Source: Mauremys mutica
Lineage: Eukaryota; Chordata; Testudines; Geoemydidae
Direction of reading: 5' to 3'
NCBI RefSeq assembly: GCF_020497125.1
Contig: NC_059077.1
Span: forward strand, 21,088,840-21,152,839
Length of the DNA: 64,000 nucleotides
How positions within the stretch are numbered: the first letter of the stretch is position 1; each line of letters begins with the position of its first letter. Position numbers and translations under genes: made by a program. The notes beneath the pieces were generated by a model that was not told where the DNA came from, made no database searches, and worked only from the letters and a program-made list of their open reading frames with translations. Shown piece after piece: positions 36,500 to 49,186 of the stretch.

Positions 36500-37245
36500 T
36501 CTGTAACATTTTTGCCTTCCAAACTCTGAGAGGGATGATGTGTGGAGCATGCTTTCAGAAGTCTTAAAAGAGCAATACTCCAATGTGGAAACTACAGAAC
36601 ACAAACCACCAAAAAAGAAAATCAACCTTCTGCAGGTGGCATCTGACTCAGATGATGAAAATGAACATGTGTCGGTCCGCACTGCTTTGGATCGTTATCG
36701 AGTAGAACCTGTCATCAGCATAGAAGCATGTGCTCTGGAATGGTGGTTGAAGCATGAAGGAACATATGAATCTTTAGTGCATCTGGCACAGAAATATCTT
36801 GTGACTCTGTCTACAACAGTGCCATGAGAACACCTGTTCTCACTTTCAGGTGACACTGAACAAGAAGCGGGCAGCATTATCTCCTGCCAATGTAACCAAA
36901 TTTGTTTGTCTGAACGATTGGCAGAGACAAGAAATAGGACTGATTGGACTTGTAAGCGCTAAAGTTTTATAGTGTTTTATTTTTGAATGCATTTTTTGTA
37001 CATAATTCTACATTTGTAAGTTCAACTTTCATGATAAGGAGATTGCACTACAGTACTTGTATTAGATGAATACTATTTCCTTTATGACAGTGCAAATATT
37101 TGTAATAAAAAATATAAAGTGAGCTCTGTTCACTTTTTATTCTCTGTTATAACCGAAATACATTTGAAAATGTAGAAAACATCCAAAATATTTAAATAAA
37201 TGATATTCTATTATTAACATTTTTTTAATCACTTGACAGCTCTGT
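36500..37245 (+). pseudogene. hAT transposase (ZBED-like) 3' end, decayed
   Basis: A frame at 36540-36827 encodes an acidic stretch (SDSDDENEH) followed by the hAT C-terminal dimerisation block: EWWLKHEGTY, then LAQKYLVTLSTTVP. In intact hAT proteins the next residues are Cys/Ser-Glu-Arg; here the codon after TVP is TGA (36825-36827). Further on, KKRAALSPANV and FVCLNDW are readable in another frame, so there is also a frameshift near 36852-36862. The 3' non-coding part (36960-37245) with attgcactacagtacttgta and gtgcaaatatttgtaataaa is the 3' end of the same widespread turtle element. Dead transposon, not a host gene. Confidence 0.8.
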
Positions 37246-38375
37246 TGCAAACCAATGTAAACTTTGGAGCAGTCTATACTCGAAGTGGTACTAATATATC
37301 TGTTAGGGGTTGGATTTTTTTTAAAACCAATAGTCATACCAGTCCCAGTACAAGATTGGACACTGCTATACCAGTATTATATATATATATATATAAAGCC
37401 TCCTACTGGTAGCTATCCCCCTTCCCATACAGGAATAGCTATATTGGTATAAAGCACATTTAGACCAATAACTACATCCACACTAGGGAGGTTTGTACCA
37501 TTTTATCCATAGCCATCTAACTATACATGTAAAGAGGAAGTAGTACAACTTTCTAGTGTAGAAGAGGTCTTTGTCTTTGACAGAATGAAACAGCAGAGAG
37601 GTGTGAACTATTCCAGCTTCTCTTTGAAAGGTTTGTTATGAAGCTCAATGAAAACACTTATCGGGCCAAAATTGTCAACTTAGATGCACAACTGTGTGTG
37701 AATTAAACATAGTCGTTAATCTTATTTATTCTACCTAACAGGCAGTAATACCATTCTGCACCCTAACACCACCCTTCATCGTTCTTCTTACTGCATATCT
37801 TAAATGAGACAGACAAGTAACTCCTATCTCACTTATACTGTCATGGCAGTGGAGTTACACTGGTTTAAGTGAAAGCAGAAATCAGGAACTGAATGTTTAG
37901 CTGATACAGAAAGGCCATATTCAATCCTAAGTTTCTGTGTAACCCTACTACTGTAATCAATGGCAGATCTGAAGTAGATTGAGATTAGTCAAACGCTAAG
38001 ATTTGTAGCTATAGCTAACAGAACATGATAAAAAGGATATTCGTTCCTTTCCACAGAATGAATTGATACTAGAATTAGTGTAGTTAATCCTCATTGTAAG
38101 CATTTTGTATTATTAAACCAAGAGACAAATCGGTGGAATCTCAGTCCCCAGGCCAATGGGCACTAAGGGCTCGATACACTCATGATCAGCATTTCACTGT
38201 AAATTAAAAACACTGAGCCCCTAATCCCAGAAAGCATCCAATCTCTGCCAAGCAGCAACAGCAGTTAGAGAATTTTTACAGTTCGCCTGCCCAGGAAATT
38301 TTCCAAAGTTATGGAATGTGACACCATGAGGAATAGAATGAACATTTTTTTTGAAGTGACTTCATTGACTGCTAT
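37246..38375. other. Gene-free interval
   Basis: Non-coding; includes a short (TA)n tract at about 37377-37395. No exon or RNA gene recognised. Confidence 0.45.
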
Positions 38376-38928
38376 ATAGTAACTCCTCACTTAACCTCAT
38401 CCCATTGTTACGTCGCTGATCAATTAGAGAACATGCTTGTTTAAAGCTCCGCAATGCTCCCTTATAACGTTGTTTGGCAGCTGCCTGCTTTGTCCACCGC
38501 TTGCAGGAAGAGCGGCCCATTGGATCTAGCTTGGGGTGGGGTTGGAACCAGGGTGGGCCGGCAGCCCCCATAAGTTCCTGTGCCACAGCCACCCAACAGG
38601 CTATCAATTGCCTGGCCGTTCAGGTGTCCCGCACCCCACTCCCATGTGCTGCTCCTGCCCTCTGCCGTGGAGCTGCTCCTGGGAGCCTCCTGCTTGCTGT
38701 GCAGGGGATGGGAGTGGGGGAAGAGGGGTGCTGATGTCAGGGTGTCCCTCTCCCCCCACTCCTGTACCCCATCTCCACGGATGGGACAGGACAGAGCTCA
38801 GGACAGAGGGAGCTTGCTGGCAGCAGCTGCTGTCTCAACTTGTTGATCTACTTAAGAAGGCAGTGTACTTAAGACTGGGGTTGGCCTACTTAGAGGGGCA
38901 ATGCATGTCTCTCTTTCTCTCACACGGA

Positions 38929-39216
38929 GGCCTGGTCTACACTGAGTGGGGGGCGAGCTAAGTTGGTCTAAGTTACACAACTTAAGCTATGAAAATAGCG
39001 TAGCTGAAGTTGATGTACTTAGATCTACCTACCATGGTGTCTTCACTGCGGTAGGTTGACTGCTGCCGCTCCCCCATCGACTCCACCTACGCTTCTTGCT
39101 CCGGTGGAGTACTGGAGATGACAGGAGAGCGCTCAGCAGTCGATTTATCACGTCTTCACTAGACGTGATAATCAACCCCGCTGGATCGATCGCTCCAAAG
39201 GTATGTGTAGAGATGC
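38929..39216. mobile_element. Nested interspersed repeat
   Basis: Begins ggaggcctggtctacactga and contains gttgatgtacttagatctac, ctgctgccgctcccccatcg and the near-palindrome tatcacgtcttcactagacgtgata. It ends near tatgtgtagaga. The ggcctggtctacac end matches, reversed, the gtgtagacaaggcc end at 61707-61721, so both are members of one family. Confidence 0.6.
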
Positions 39217-39564
39217 TCCCCCTCCCCCCCCAAACACACACACACCCTCCCATCCCCAGCACTTTGGAAAGCAGAGGGAGTGGTGCGCTCCAGCAGACAG
39301 TGTGGGTTCATCTGCCTGGGTTCAGTTTCTGCAGGGAATGTTTGCAGCCACTGCCATGCCTCTATTGTGTCTTCTTCCTCCATTCCTGCTGCCTTGTAGA
39401 GTGTGAGGATACATTAACAATGTGTTAACAGAGCTCAGCGGAGTGCTAGTTCATCATTTAGCAGCAAGGCATTCCCTGGGAAATATCCCACCTCTGACTC
39501 CACCAACCTACACAATCATCATAGCTGTGTACAATATTAAATTGTTTGTTTAAAATATATACTC

Positions 39565-39600
39565 TCTGTGTGTGTGTGTGTGTGTATATATGTATATAAA
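39565..39600. repeat. (TG)n/(TA)n microsatellite
   Basis: A run of tg dinucleotides followed by tatata-type text. Confidence 0.8.
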
Positions 39601-39779
39601 ATGTCTTTTGCCTGGCGAAAAAAATTTCCCTAGAACCTAACCCCTCCCCCACAATTTACATTAATTCTTATGGGGAAATTGGATTCACTTAACATAGTTT
39701 TGCTTAAAGTAGCATTTTCCAGGAACTTAACTACAACGTTAAGTGAGGAGTTACTGTACCAAATTCAGAGGGAAAACAT

Positions 39780-42645
39780 TTACTAAAATATGTATCTTTA
39801 TTCAAATAAGGTTATGTTCTTCACTTCCAAAACAACAGATGGACAACCTTTTCAGTGTTACAGTAATTATACATCAATACAAGTCAAAGTCTCTCAAATA
39901 GGAAACAGTCAATTTAAATAACCATGATTTTGCATTTTGCTTAAAGGGCTCAGATGTCTTGGGTTGAGATTCTCTTTCCATTTCCATGTGCCATTTATCA
40001 TGCTACACTCAATTTTAAGACTCAGACCACGCTAATTTGCTCCTCCAACTGTTAAAATTAGATTCCAAGTTTTTTCATCTCTGTAAGATTCAATTCCTGT
40101 TTGAAAAAAGCAAGTGTGTTTGTACATAACATTGCAACACTTAGTGGCACTAATGAAACAGTATTTTAGCAAACAAGATAGTCTGACGAAAAAGCCACAG
40201 TTTAAAGTCATGGTAGGAATGAGAGTAAAGTCAAGTAATTACCAAGATGTTTTATACTTTCCATCCCTCCAGCAAGTAGCAAGGATAACCCATGAATTGT
40301 TGTTTCATTGCTAGAATTAGATGCGATCACCTTTTGAAAGGTGCACATTTTGGGCCTTCTGTTTCTACAGAAGTCGATGGCAAACTGCTACTGTTTCCTG
40401 TGGGATCGGGTCCATCCGCAGCATAAATGCATTTTAATTTAACATGATAGTGTAGATATAATTTTAGATAGTGAGCTAATTCAGAAACTGCAAAAGTTTC
40501 CCTCAGTGTTTTCCTCTTCCCAACACAAGATACAATACCACTGGTTGCTTCAACATTTTAATTTTCAAATTGAATAAGTCATAGTTGAGAAATTCACAAA
40601 ATGGAGAAACAAGATTGTATTAATTGGAAGATATCTTTAAGAACTGTACATCATTTTACCAAATGTAGGACCGTATGAGATCTATTCTTTCAGGAGAACA
40701 TACAAACTATTTATCTATCATGAAAGTGGGAGTTTTGTTTGTTTGACCATGTTCCAGCACCAGAGGTGAAAGAAATAATACTGTGCATTGTTGTAAAGAT
40801 AATGAACTACAATACAACATTCTGATAAAACAATGGCATTTTCTTCATTAATTTAGTTTAGTCCAAGGCATCCGTAAATACTTACTGGTGTGAGAGAAGA
40901 GAGCAGATTAATTGCTGCCTTGTGTTACTCTAGGCTATAGTAAGGGTTCTGCCACTAACTTGTCTTTATCTATGTAGATGAGTGTGGGGCAGTAGTTTCT
41001 CCTATCACTACAGTAAACAAAGCCTTCCCATAATTTATAAATGGTATAGTTTGATAAATTTACTTAGTGTATCACATACTTTAGCTATACAAATAGGTGT
41101 GGAATGGATCTAATCACACTTTATTGGTATAGCATAGACATCTATGTTTATATGATAGTTTAATTTTTAAAATAACAAAAATATATTGCATAGATTTATT
41201 ATTTCTCCAAATTCTCAGGCACAATACTAACCAATAGTTTTTCATGACACTGAACTTGACAGCATGCGTTGCCTCTTCCAAAGGAGTCAAAGTTACATAC
41301 ATTAAATTCTAGACAATTTCTGCAGGTATTGAGACAAACACATTCTGTAATTAAAAAAAGAACAGTCCCAATGTTCAGTTTTCATCATGTGCCTTGCAGA
41401 AACTTAGAAATACTTTAACTCTGTAGGAGAGCTACTCAAGAACAGATTACTATGGATATGTAAACAAAGTAGAGTGAATCCTTTTCTTATTACTAATTTG
41501 AGCATCTGTTCCATTTTGTCCCTGAAGCAAATGTTCACATGATAAGCAATGTTAAACAATCTTCAAATCCATCAGACTGAACACTTAGTTAACTTACACA
41601 ATACTGGTTCAGTAAGAGTTGCTGGACTAACAGCAAAACACGTCTGAGGCAACGGCTTGTGAGGAAGTGGGAAACGTGTACACAAAACTTCTAGTTTTCA
41701 AACACTTACTATGTAAAATATTAACCGGAGTCTCCACTGTGATATTTCTATTAGATTCATGAAACAGCTTATAAAAATAAAAGCATTTGTCAATCTAAAT
41801 ATGCCCTCATCTCAATTGGAGTTTAAGAAATATCAGCAATATTATCTCTTTGTCAGAGAGGTTCCATTAACTATTTTACAGAATTACAGTCAGTCATGAA
41901 ACTACTATAACCCTAACAATCCCCACACAACTGCTTAAAGGACCTCTACTCTATTAGAATGTATTGTTTTCTCCCATTGTCTCATAAGAGACAAGCCTTT
42001 GTTTGCTTGTTCTGCATAGAGAGAGCCTTTGTTCTACACTCCAGCAGCTACTAGTCAGACTGTTATTAAAGGCCTTTGGCTTTCAGGGTTCACAAATTAC
42101 CAAGTTATTTCTACAAACTCTTGTGAAATTTAGATCTACAAGCCACTAAATCATTGCCAAACTGAAATCCAAATGACAAATAAAATATTTATAACAATGC
42201 TTTTTTCCCAAAATTAGAGGAATGCAATTTTTTTATTTAAAAGAAATCTCGCATGTCAGGATGCTTAAATATATTTTTCTGCACAAATCATTGGACATGA
42301 AATACTCAGCAACAGCGACTGGCCCTCTATGCCCCAATTCTCTACCTTGGAAACATATTGATAAAACAATAGGAATACCATGGTCAAATCCCAGTATCTA
42401 CCAGAAACGTTAAAAAAAAAAAGTAAAGAAGATCCACAGTTTTCCTTTGTACTTGCTCCATTGCTCTAAGGGCCGTTTTTAACCACAGTATTAACGTTTT
42501 AAACAAGAACTTATTTTGTTTAGCAAAAATTCAATAATTTACAATATTGAAGCATTTTAAACACTAGAATTTCCCTCATTTACAGACTTATGTAATATTC
42601 TGTGCATACATACTGCAGGCATATACACACAAAAGGAACAGATCA
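39780..42645 (-). other. LMAN1: LMAN1 candidate 3' UTR
   Basis: Follows the LMAN1 stop codon on the minus strand. The 2.9-kb stretch is free of recognisable repeats, unlike the flank below it. Candidate minus-strand AATAAA signals: 39802-39797 (most distal), around 41127-41122 and around 41200. The distal one lies just before the TA-flanked transposon at 39756, and repeat-free sequence ends at the same place, which makes it an attractive 3' end. The extent is inference; cDNA reads would settle it. Confidence 0.42.
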
Positions 42646-42682
42646 TCAAAAGAACTTTTTAGCTGCTGCTTCTTGCTGACTC
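42646..42682 (-). CDS. LMAN1: LMAN1 last coding exon (C-terminal tail, stop)
   Basis: Preceded by the acceptor tttttag. It completes a split Arg codon and encodes SQQEAAAKKFF followed by TGA (42648-42646). The cytoplasmic tail is unchanged from the mammalian protein. The dilysine is the COPI-dependent ER retrieval signal and the terminal Phe-Phe is the COPII exit signal that lets ERGIC-53 cycle between ER and intermediate compartment. Numbered exon 13 by counting from the human 13-exon gene. Confidence 0.96.
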
Positions 42683-43285
42683 CTAAAAAGGAAAAAAGAA
42701 AAAAAGCAGGAGATAATGCACAAAGAACTTAGTACATTTCATTATGTGAGAAGGCTACTCATATAAGCAATATTTTTTTTTCCAATAAAGCTTCAATTAC
42801 ATTGCAAGCATGGCACTATCAGGGACATTAATCAGATTGGTTAACAGAATATTCAACCCAAAATTTAGGTTTTACAAAAAATAAAACAAAAAATAAAAAC
42901 CCAACTTCCCCTGCCAAAAACAAACCAAACCAAACATTTTAGAAAACCAAGCCCAATACATAAAAAAAGTTTTAATTAGCGTATTTTGAGAAAGTTTAAC
43001 TGAAATAGTTAAAAAGATTCCTCTGCCATGTTTGAGTTTAACAATGTAGCACTGTGCTAAGGGATATATACATCAAAGAGGAAAGCTGACTATGCTATTT
43101 TAATCTGTCAGCCTGGACAAATCGATAGTGTGTGCAAATATATAATAATAAAATATTTTAAAAATCTAACAATAATACAAGTTTGTTTTGAAAACAATGA
43201 TTAATATGATCATGTCACTTTAACTGTACTTAAAATTAGAACTCCTAAATAAAGATATTTATCAATCTTTTAAAGAGTAACTTAC

Positions 43286-43407
43286 CTATACATGATATAA
43301 CCGATGAATAACACTGTTTGAACTGCTACAAAAATGAAGAAGTGAGTTGTAGATAGGCATGATGGAAATGGTGGTAATTCTGGACACTTTGGTTTCTCAT
43401 TTGATGG
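43286..43407 (-). CDS. LMAN1: LMAN1 transmembrane exon
   Basis: A 122-bp exon with acceptor ttctag and donor gtaagt. It encodes PSNEKPKCPELPPFPSCLS, then the membrane helix FFIFVAVQTVLFIGYIMY. The two Cys residues (in PKCPEL and PSCLST) correspond to those that link ERGIC-53 chains into disulphide-bonded hexamers. Ends in phase 2 (AG of an Arg codon) and joins the last exon. Probable exon 12. Confidence 0.97.
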
Positions 43408-44967
43408 CTAGAAAGCAAAAATTTGTTAAGATAATGCAGAAAGATGCCAATTGAATTTTTAAGACTGCTATTTTAAAAAACAACATTTTCAGAAGAAAGT
43501 TGCACATACGTGTTTACAGAAAGAACAGGGGAAGTGAAGGAGTGTGTGGGTAGGAGACTCAAGATGTAACTTTGTTTTAATTTTTATTTTTGTGTACGAG
43601 AGCTGAACAGATTGAAGTTACTTGGAGGCTGGGAGTACAAGGATACATGTTTAGTTAAACACCCCAGACATAATAATTAAAAAATAATTTCTTGCAGGCC
43701 TTGTAAGCCATTTGAGCGCAACAGTGGTGAAGGGGCCTTGAATTATCTAATCTGGATCGTAGTTGGGAAGTTCCAAATGCCTGAGCTCTATGCAAAATAG
43801 ACACTCTCCATGTCAAAGCACATCAGCATGCTTGGACTTTCCTTGCAGCAACAGAGGTAGCTGGGAAGTCTGCAGATGATGTTATTACTGAAGCACATGC
43901 TGAAGCCAGTTACTTATGGTCTTAGAAACTGGTGAAAAGAAAAATAATGTGCCACTGTTAGGGGAACACATCAGGTTGTGGGACAAAAGGTGCCACCTTT
44001 TCTTTCAGTTTTCCAGAAATTCCAAGCGTTTTTGCTTTGTAAATACAGAAGTGAAATATGGCATGGCCAAAAAATATTTGAGATGTATTCATACTCTGAA
44101 TGCATCTCAGGCCTGTTGCCAAAGACAGAACAGGCCCATTATGGATGGAGCTCTGCTAAATACATTAGATGGACAAATAGGAAGTCATCTGAATCAATGT
44201 TCCCAGCTCACAAAGAAAACATTGCATCATTCAAAACAAAACAAAAAACCCAACACACACGCACCCCACCAAGACTGAGTGATTCCACAGGTAACAAGTT
44301 CCAGGCTACTGTATACGTAAATATTCAAACAACAATATTAAAGCAACTAACATGCAGTATTTGAGGGCAATTCCCACATAGCTTCTTACAGCTGGGGTTT
44401 TTAAACGATGGCAGCCCTTGCTTTGCAAATATGATAAAAATAGTGTATGTGCCCCCCATGCACATACAGGTACCTTTATAATAAAAAAGGGTTTTCTAAT
44501 TATTAAGTATTAGCTATGACAATTGCTGTAGGTCCTCTTCATGCAATTTGAAAAAAATAAAAATTCTAGTGTAGTCTGAGGAATTATCTTCTAAGTGGTC
44601 ACACAACATTTATTTTTGATCAGATTCTGAACAATGTTTGTGTTTGAGTGTGCATTTATCACAGCAGCAAACATTGAGAACTGTGCACGCTCAAATGGGC
44701 AGTTGTGCATTTAACTGGCCATTTACATTAATACAAGATTTTCATGCACATTATAAATGTGATTTCAAGTTAAGGCAGTTAAAAATATCATGCTTTTTAT
44801 GCCTATCTTATCAAAACACTGCAGTTAAGGCAAACCAGTTTCAGTAGAGCAGCTTAATGAAAGATTAATTGTTCAGTAAATTACATGCTGGCTTTTCCCA
44901 ACATTTCACTAACAGCCATATGCTGAATTTCCGCAGCCATTCTTTACACTAGTAGTGCACAAATTAC
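43408..44967 (-). other. LMAN1: LMAN1 intron between stalk and membrane exons
   Basis: 1,560 bp, donor gtaatttg and acceptor tttctag. Overlapping plus-strand frames of 120 and 128 codons (43916-44364) show no domain and are taken as chance. Confidence 0.85.
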
Positions 44968-45121
44968 CATATTTCGTTGTACTAAATGCTCGATGTCCCT
45001 CTTTACTATATGGAGATGCTCTTTGATGTCATTGAAGTGCTGAGTTGTTTCATAGAGTCCTCCGGCAGAGCCAGGGTGCTGAACTCCACTGACCAACCTC
45101 AGAGTGTCACCCATGGAATTT
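44968..45121 (-). CDS. LMAN1: LMAN1 stalk exon
   Basis: 154 bp, acceptor ttttcag and donor gtaatttg. Encodes (K)NSMGDTLRLVSGVQHPG, SAGGLYETTQHF, then DIKEHLHIVKRDIEHLVQRNM. This is the last part of the luminal alpha-helical stalk that mediates oligomerisation. It enters with one base of a split Lys codon and leaves in phase 0. Probable exon 11. Confidence 0.97.
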
Positions 45122-48100
45122 CTGAAAACAAAAAGACGACTTGTTTCAGCATAGGGCAGTTCCTGAAAAATTCTCCCTTGCATACATGCTATATTTATAA
45201 CCTATTAAGATTAGTTTCAATTTAACATCTTACAAACAAAAGGTAGGACACTTTTTTTTTTAAAAGCTTCCATGAATATCTGTGAAGCACTTTGTTTTTC
45301 AAAATACCTATTTTTAAACTTGCATTGAGCAGAAGAATCTTAATTTTGTAGAGTGCAACATGTCCCAAAGCTATAGTAAAAGCAAAATCAGCTCTATGGT
45401 GAATATTCTTTTGCTAAGCATCTGCTTTGGCTTATTTTTTGATGAAGTCTCAAAGAAATGTTTTGAATCTGTGGATCTGACCAAGGCTTTAGGATAAACA
45501 TGGTATAATGCTATCTTTTAAGGAAACTAAAAGCTGTTCCCCCAAAAATAAATAAATAAAAATAATGCAGTCATGTAAGAAATAAAGAAGAGGCTTTAGG
45601 GATAAGAAAAGATTTAGGGCCATTCATGTTCCATGATTACCTTTTACATGAGAAACTCATTTCCCCATATACACTACTGTAATACTTAATACTGTGTTCA
45701 CATGAATTCATTTTGTTACAACAAATCAAATTAAATCCACAAAAAGTTGAAACTCCATAACTAATATAAACTAATCAATGAAGAAAACATACATGCTCCT
45801 CTATCAATATGTTCATATAATTTTTCCCTATTGTGATGCTTCTTTTCAGTTGCAAAGAGGATTAAAGTCTACAGCTAAAACATTTATCATGTGAATGTTA
45901 ATCCCTTCATTATTAACAGAATAATCAAAATTTATATCTTGGATTTAATTTACTTTAAACTTTACATTTTGTTCAGACAAGACAGCTTGACAACTATCTG
46001 AATGTAAAGCCTTAACTCTTCATCCAATGGTCTGTGACTCAACTTCTATCTAAAAAAACTCAAGTAATCTGGCTTGGATGTTTACCATTGTTGTACTGCA
46101 GTTATCAATGCGTATAATTCCACACACTAGAAAGACTGTTAAACCATTTTTATACATTCTTTAAAATTCAAAATAGGATTATGTTTCCTGTAAGAGCTAG
46201 AGGTGAAAGCAAAGATCAAGTTTTGCTGCTAGTGTTTGATCATCTATAAATGTAATGGTTAATTTAAGTAATTATAATTAATAGTTATAATACAAATTAA
46301 AACTTTAAACATCCCCTAACTTTTGCATTAATTACCAGTCACATCGTTAAAACTATAATTTCAAGATCAGTCTTTTTATTTTTGGAATTCTGTAAGGGGA
46401 AAATGTAAAAAGTATAAGTATCCAAAAGGTAACAGGACAATGCACCATACATATCTACAAGCACTACACCACAAATATACTGTTTATCACTGCAGATTCT
46501 GTGAATGGTTTTGATTGTAGTAGTATATGTATTGTTAAACCACAGCTCACTAGAGGTTTCTCCCTTCATTGTGATTGCAGTAAAGTGTATTTAGATCATT
46601 TGGTGGGGAAGATTCTTAACTTGATCAGTACTCTATATCCTGGGCTAACACTCATCTCAGTTTTACCCCAGACATAACCAGTACTGAGTTAATAAGAAGC
46701 ACTCAAGTTATTTAATTACTAACCATACTGGTATGATATTTAGATATGACTAGCCTAAAAATCTATTTGTTTCTTTCAGTTACTAATATGGAAATATTCT
46801 TCTTTTCATGAGCTGACAATTAGATTTTCATCTGTTTCTTGAATTTGGTTACTATCCTTAGTTTCCTTTATGAGGCTCAGGGGAAAAAAAAAATCAACCA
46901 ATACAACATGGTAGACTTTCATTCATTATTAGGTATATTTCTCCTTGGTACAGCTTTTCGAGAATTCTACTTTTCTTCTCCACCAGTCGTCTTAAATGAC
47001 AAAACCCAGGAATCCCCTTTTCATTTCAGGTCTCTCACAAAAAGATAAAATAACAACTTAACATAAGAAGTATCCCTCTCCACATTACTCTGTTTAAAAG
47101 CTATTAAAGAAAAAGTGAGTTTTAAGAATAGTTACAGTCTGCTCTTCCTGGTTAAATTTCAAATTTAGAATGGATAATTCCAGGAGATTTACTTCACAAT
47201 AAGCAAAATATTGTCAGTCATAAGTTACTGCATGACTTTTGGTATTTGCCAAAAATAAGTTCCCATTCTGAACACAATTCAAAATGTACTATGAGAAAAA
47301 GGGATTTACCCTTTGAAGCCATTTTCCTTCTGCCAGCCACTGCTAACAACACTAGCCAAAGTGGCCCTACAAACAACTCTCAATCTTTCTTTATTTTTCC
47401 TCTTCAACAATCAGAAAAATAACTAGGCTTGGCAGAATTCGATTTTTTTTTTTAAATAATTGAGAGATAATATCAGTGCTTATTTTTAAGCATTTTTATT
47501 TTTAATCTATTTAAATTTTCACAGTTGAGGGAAATTATGATCAGGCAAAAGGGTTGACAATTATTTAATGACAGCAGATATTGAGATTCCAACAGCTGAA
47601 GCTTTATAGCTATTAAAACACAAATCACCACATGTCAAAATATACAAATATGCTTAAATCAAACTGTAATAAGTTCTCAAGCAGCAGTTCTCACTTAGCC
47701 TATATGGAAATTTCGATCATCATTGATGGAAATATTTTTTCACTAGTTTGTGTGTGTAGGGGGGAGGAGGATGTGGGGTGTGTATGTATAAAATTGTCAT
47801 TTACAGACATTTACCTACAAAAAAATCTAATCCTTCCAAGCCTAAATAAAACTTTGAATGTGACAAACTGTATACATGCTAAGTAAGATTAGTGAACTTT
47901 TCATCCAATGTTTCCTCTGCGCCCCCCACCCCCAGTTTTCTTTTTATCATCACTATATCAGAAGTCAATTTGTGAAAGCAGGCCTTTGTTTGAATTACTT
48001 TTACAAATCTTTTTTCTGGAACAGACTGCATATATTTGACAAATAATTTTGCTTGTAATCTAAGCCATGCAAGCTATATTCAACAGCTATAGTGACCTCC

Positions 48101-49186
48101 AGCTAATAAACGCCTGTTATAATGAAATCTGTACAAATACAGTACATTGATTTTTGTAATAATTTCTGTCCATTATATATGGAATGACTTTATGGGAGCA
48201 GGTGTTCTAAGTCTCTGAATCAACCACTGACTTCTAGCACTAAGAATACATGATGGGGTAAGATTAAAAAAAGTAAATTAACTATGATCCATTTTTGTTA
48301 TTAAAAGAAAATATTAAGTTCTCTAAATAAATGTGGGCCATGTCAAATTTAAATTATGTTGTTCCTTCAAAGACAACATGCTGTTTGTTTCTATTGTCTA
48401 CACTGGCAAGGATTCTTCTGTAATCAGATGATTAAGAAATCTGCAAATCTTGACATGAAAATTACTTTGACAATAAGTCCTTTTCCTCTAGGGATGACCA
48501 ATAAAGCAGCAGTAGGCTGTTCATTTTTGTTATTTCCTTATCTATAACATAAGACATTTCTTTAATCTAAGCAGAAAATATTAAGATGTTACGCAAATGC
48601 ATACCTAATAAGTAGTCACTGAAAGGGCAGACTACCAATGTTAACAAGAAAATCTAATTTACTTGCTTGGCATAAGGATTGGTCAAGAATATTAAAATAA
48701 AAGCTTTCCTGGAAGAACAAGAGTGAAAATGGAAGTACTCTAATCTTCGTTCTACAAAAAACCTGACCTACTTAGATGAATTACAAGATGTTTCCCTTGA
48801 ACTATTAATACTGGCAAAATACAATTGTTTATAATTTATAGCATAAAGTTGTCTGCAAAATTTTTACAAAAGATAATTAATGTTTTAACTTTTGTGAATA
48901 CAAAGTTAAAGAATTAAATTATACAACTGTGAAAAATTTTGAATACAATGTACAAACATGCCTTTCAGAAAATTCCCAATATTAAATAGTTTTATTAATA
49001 CTTAAGCTACAAGCCACTACCAAAGAACAAAGTGATAATTTATGTTTACAAAAGGTTCAAATAAGAGTAGCTGTGTGTCAATATACAACTGTGAGCAGAT
49101 ATTTTTAAACATGTATTATTTGGGTGTCTCTCAATCTCGCCTGTTGAACTGTTCCACTCTTTATAAATAGTCATTGGAGTAGGGAT

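Larger units (their letters stand above)
38377..39756. mobile_element. TA-flanked inverted-repeat DNA transposon, 1.4 kb
   Basis: The left end tagtaactcctcacttaac and the reverse complement of the right end cagtaactcctcacttaacg are nearly identical. They face each other with TA outside (38375-38376 and 39757-39758), as in Tc1/mariner-type elements. The interior is non-coding and GC-rich in its left half. A second element is nested inside (38929-39216). No transposase is readable. The right end stops about 40 bp short of the likely LMAN1 polyadenylation signal. Confidence 0.75.

Noticed and set aside
38474..38961. Overlapping long frames of 86, 141 and 88 codons
   Set aside because: They lie in the GC-rich interior of the TA-flanked element. 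Open frames in several phases point to composition and not coding.
43916..44364. Overlapping plus-strand frames of 120 and 128 codons
   Set aside because: They lie within an LMAN1 intron, have no recognisable domain and overlap each other in different frames.
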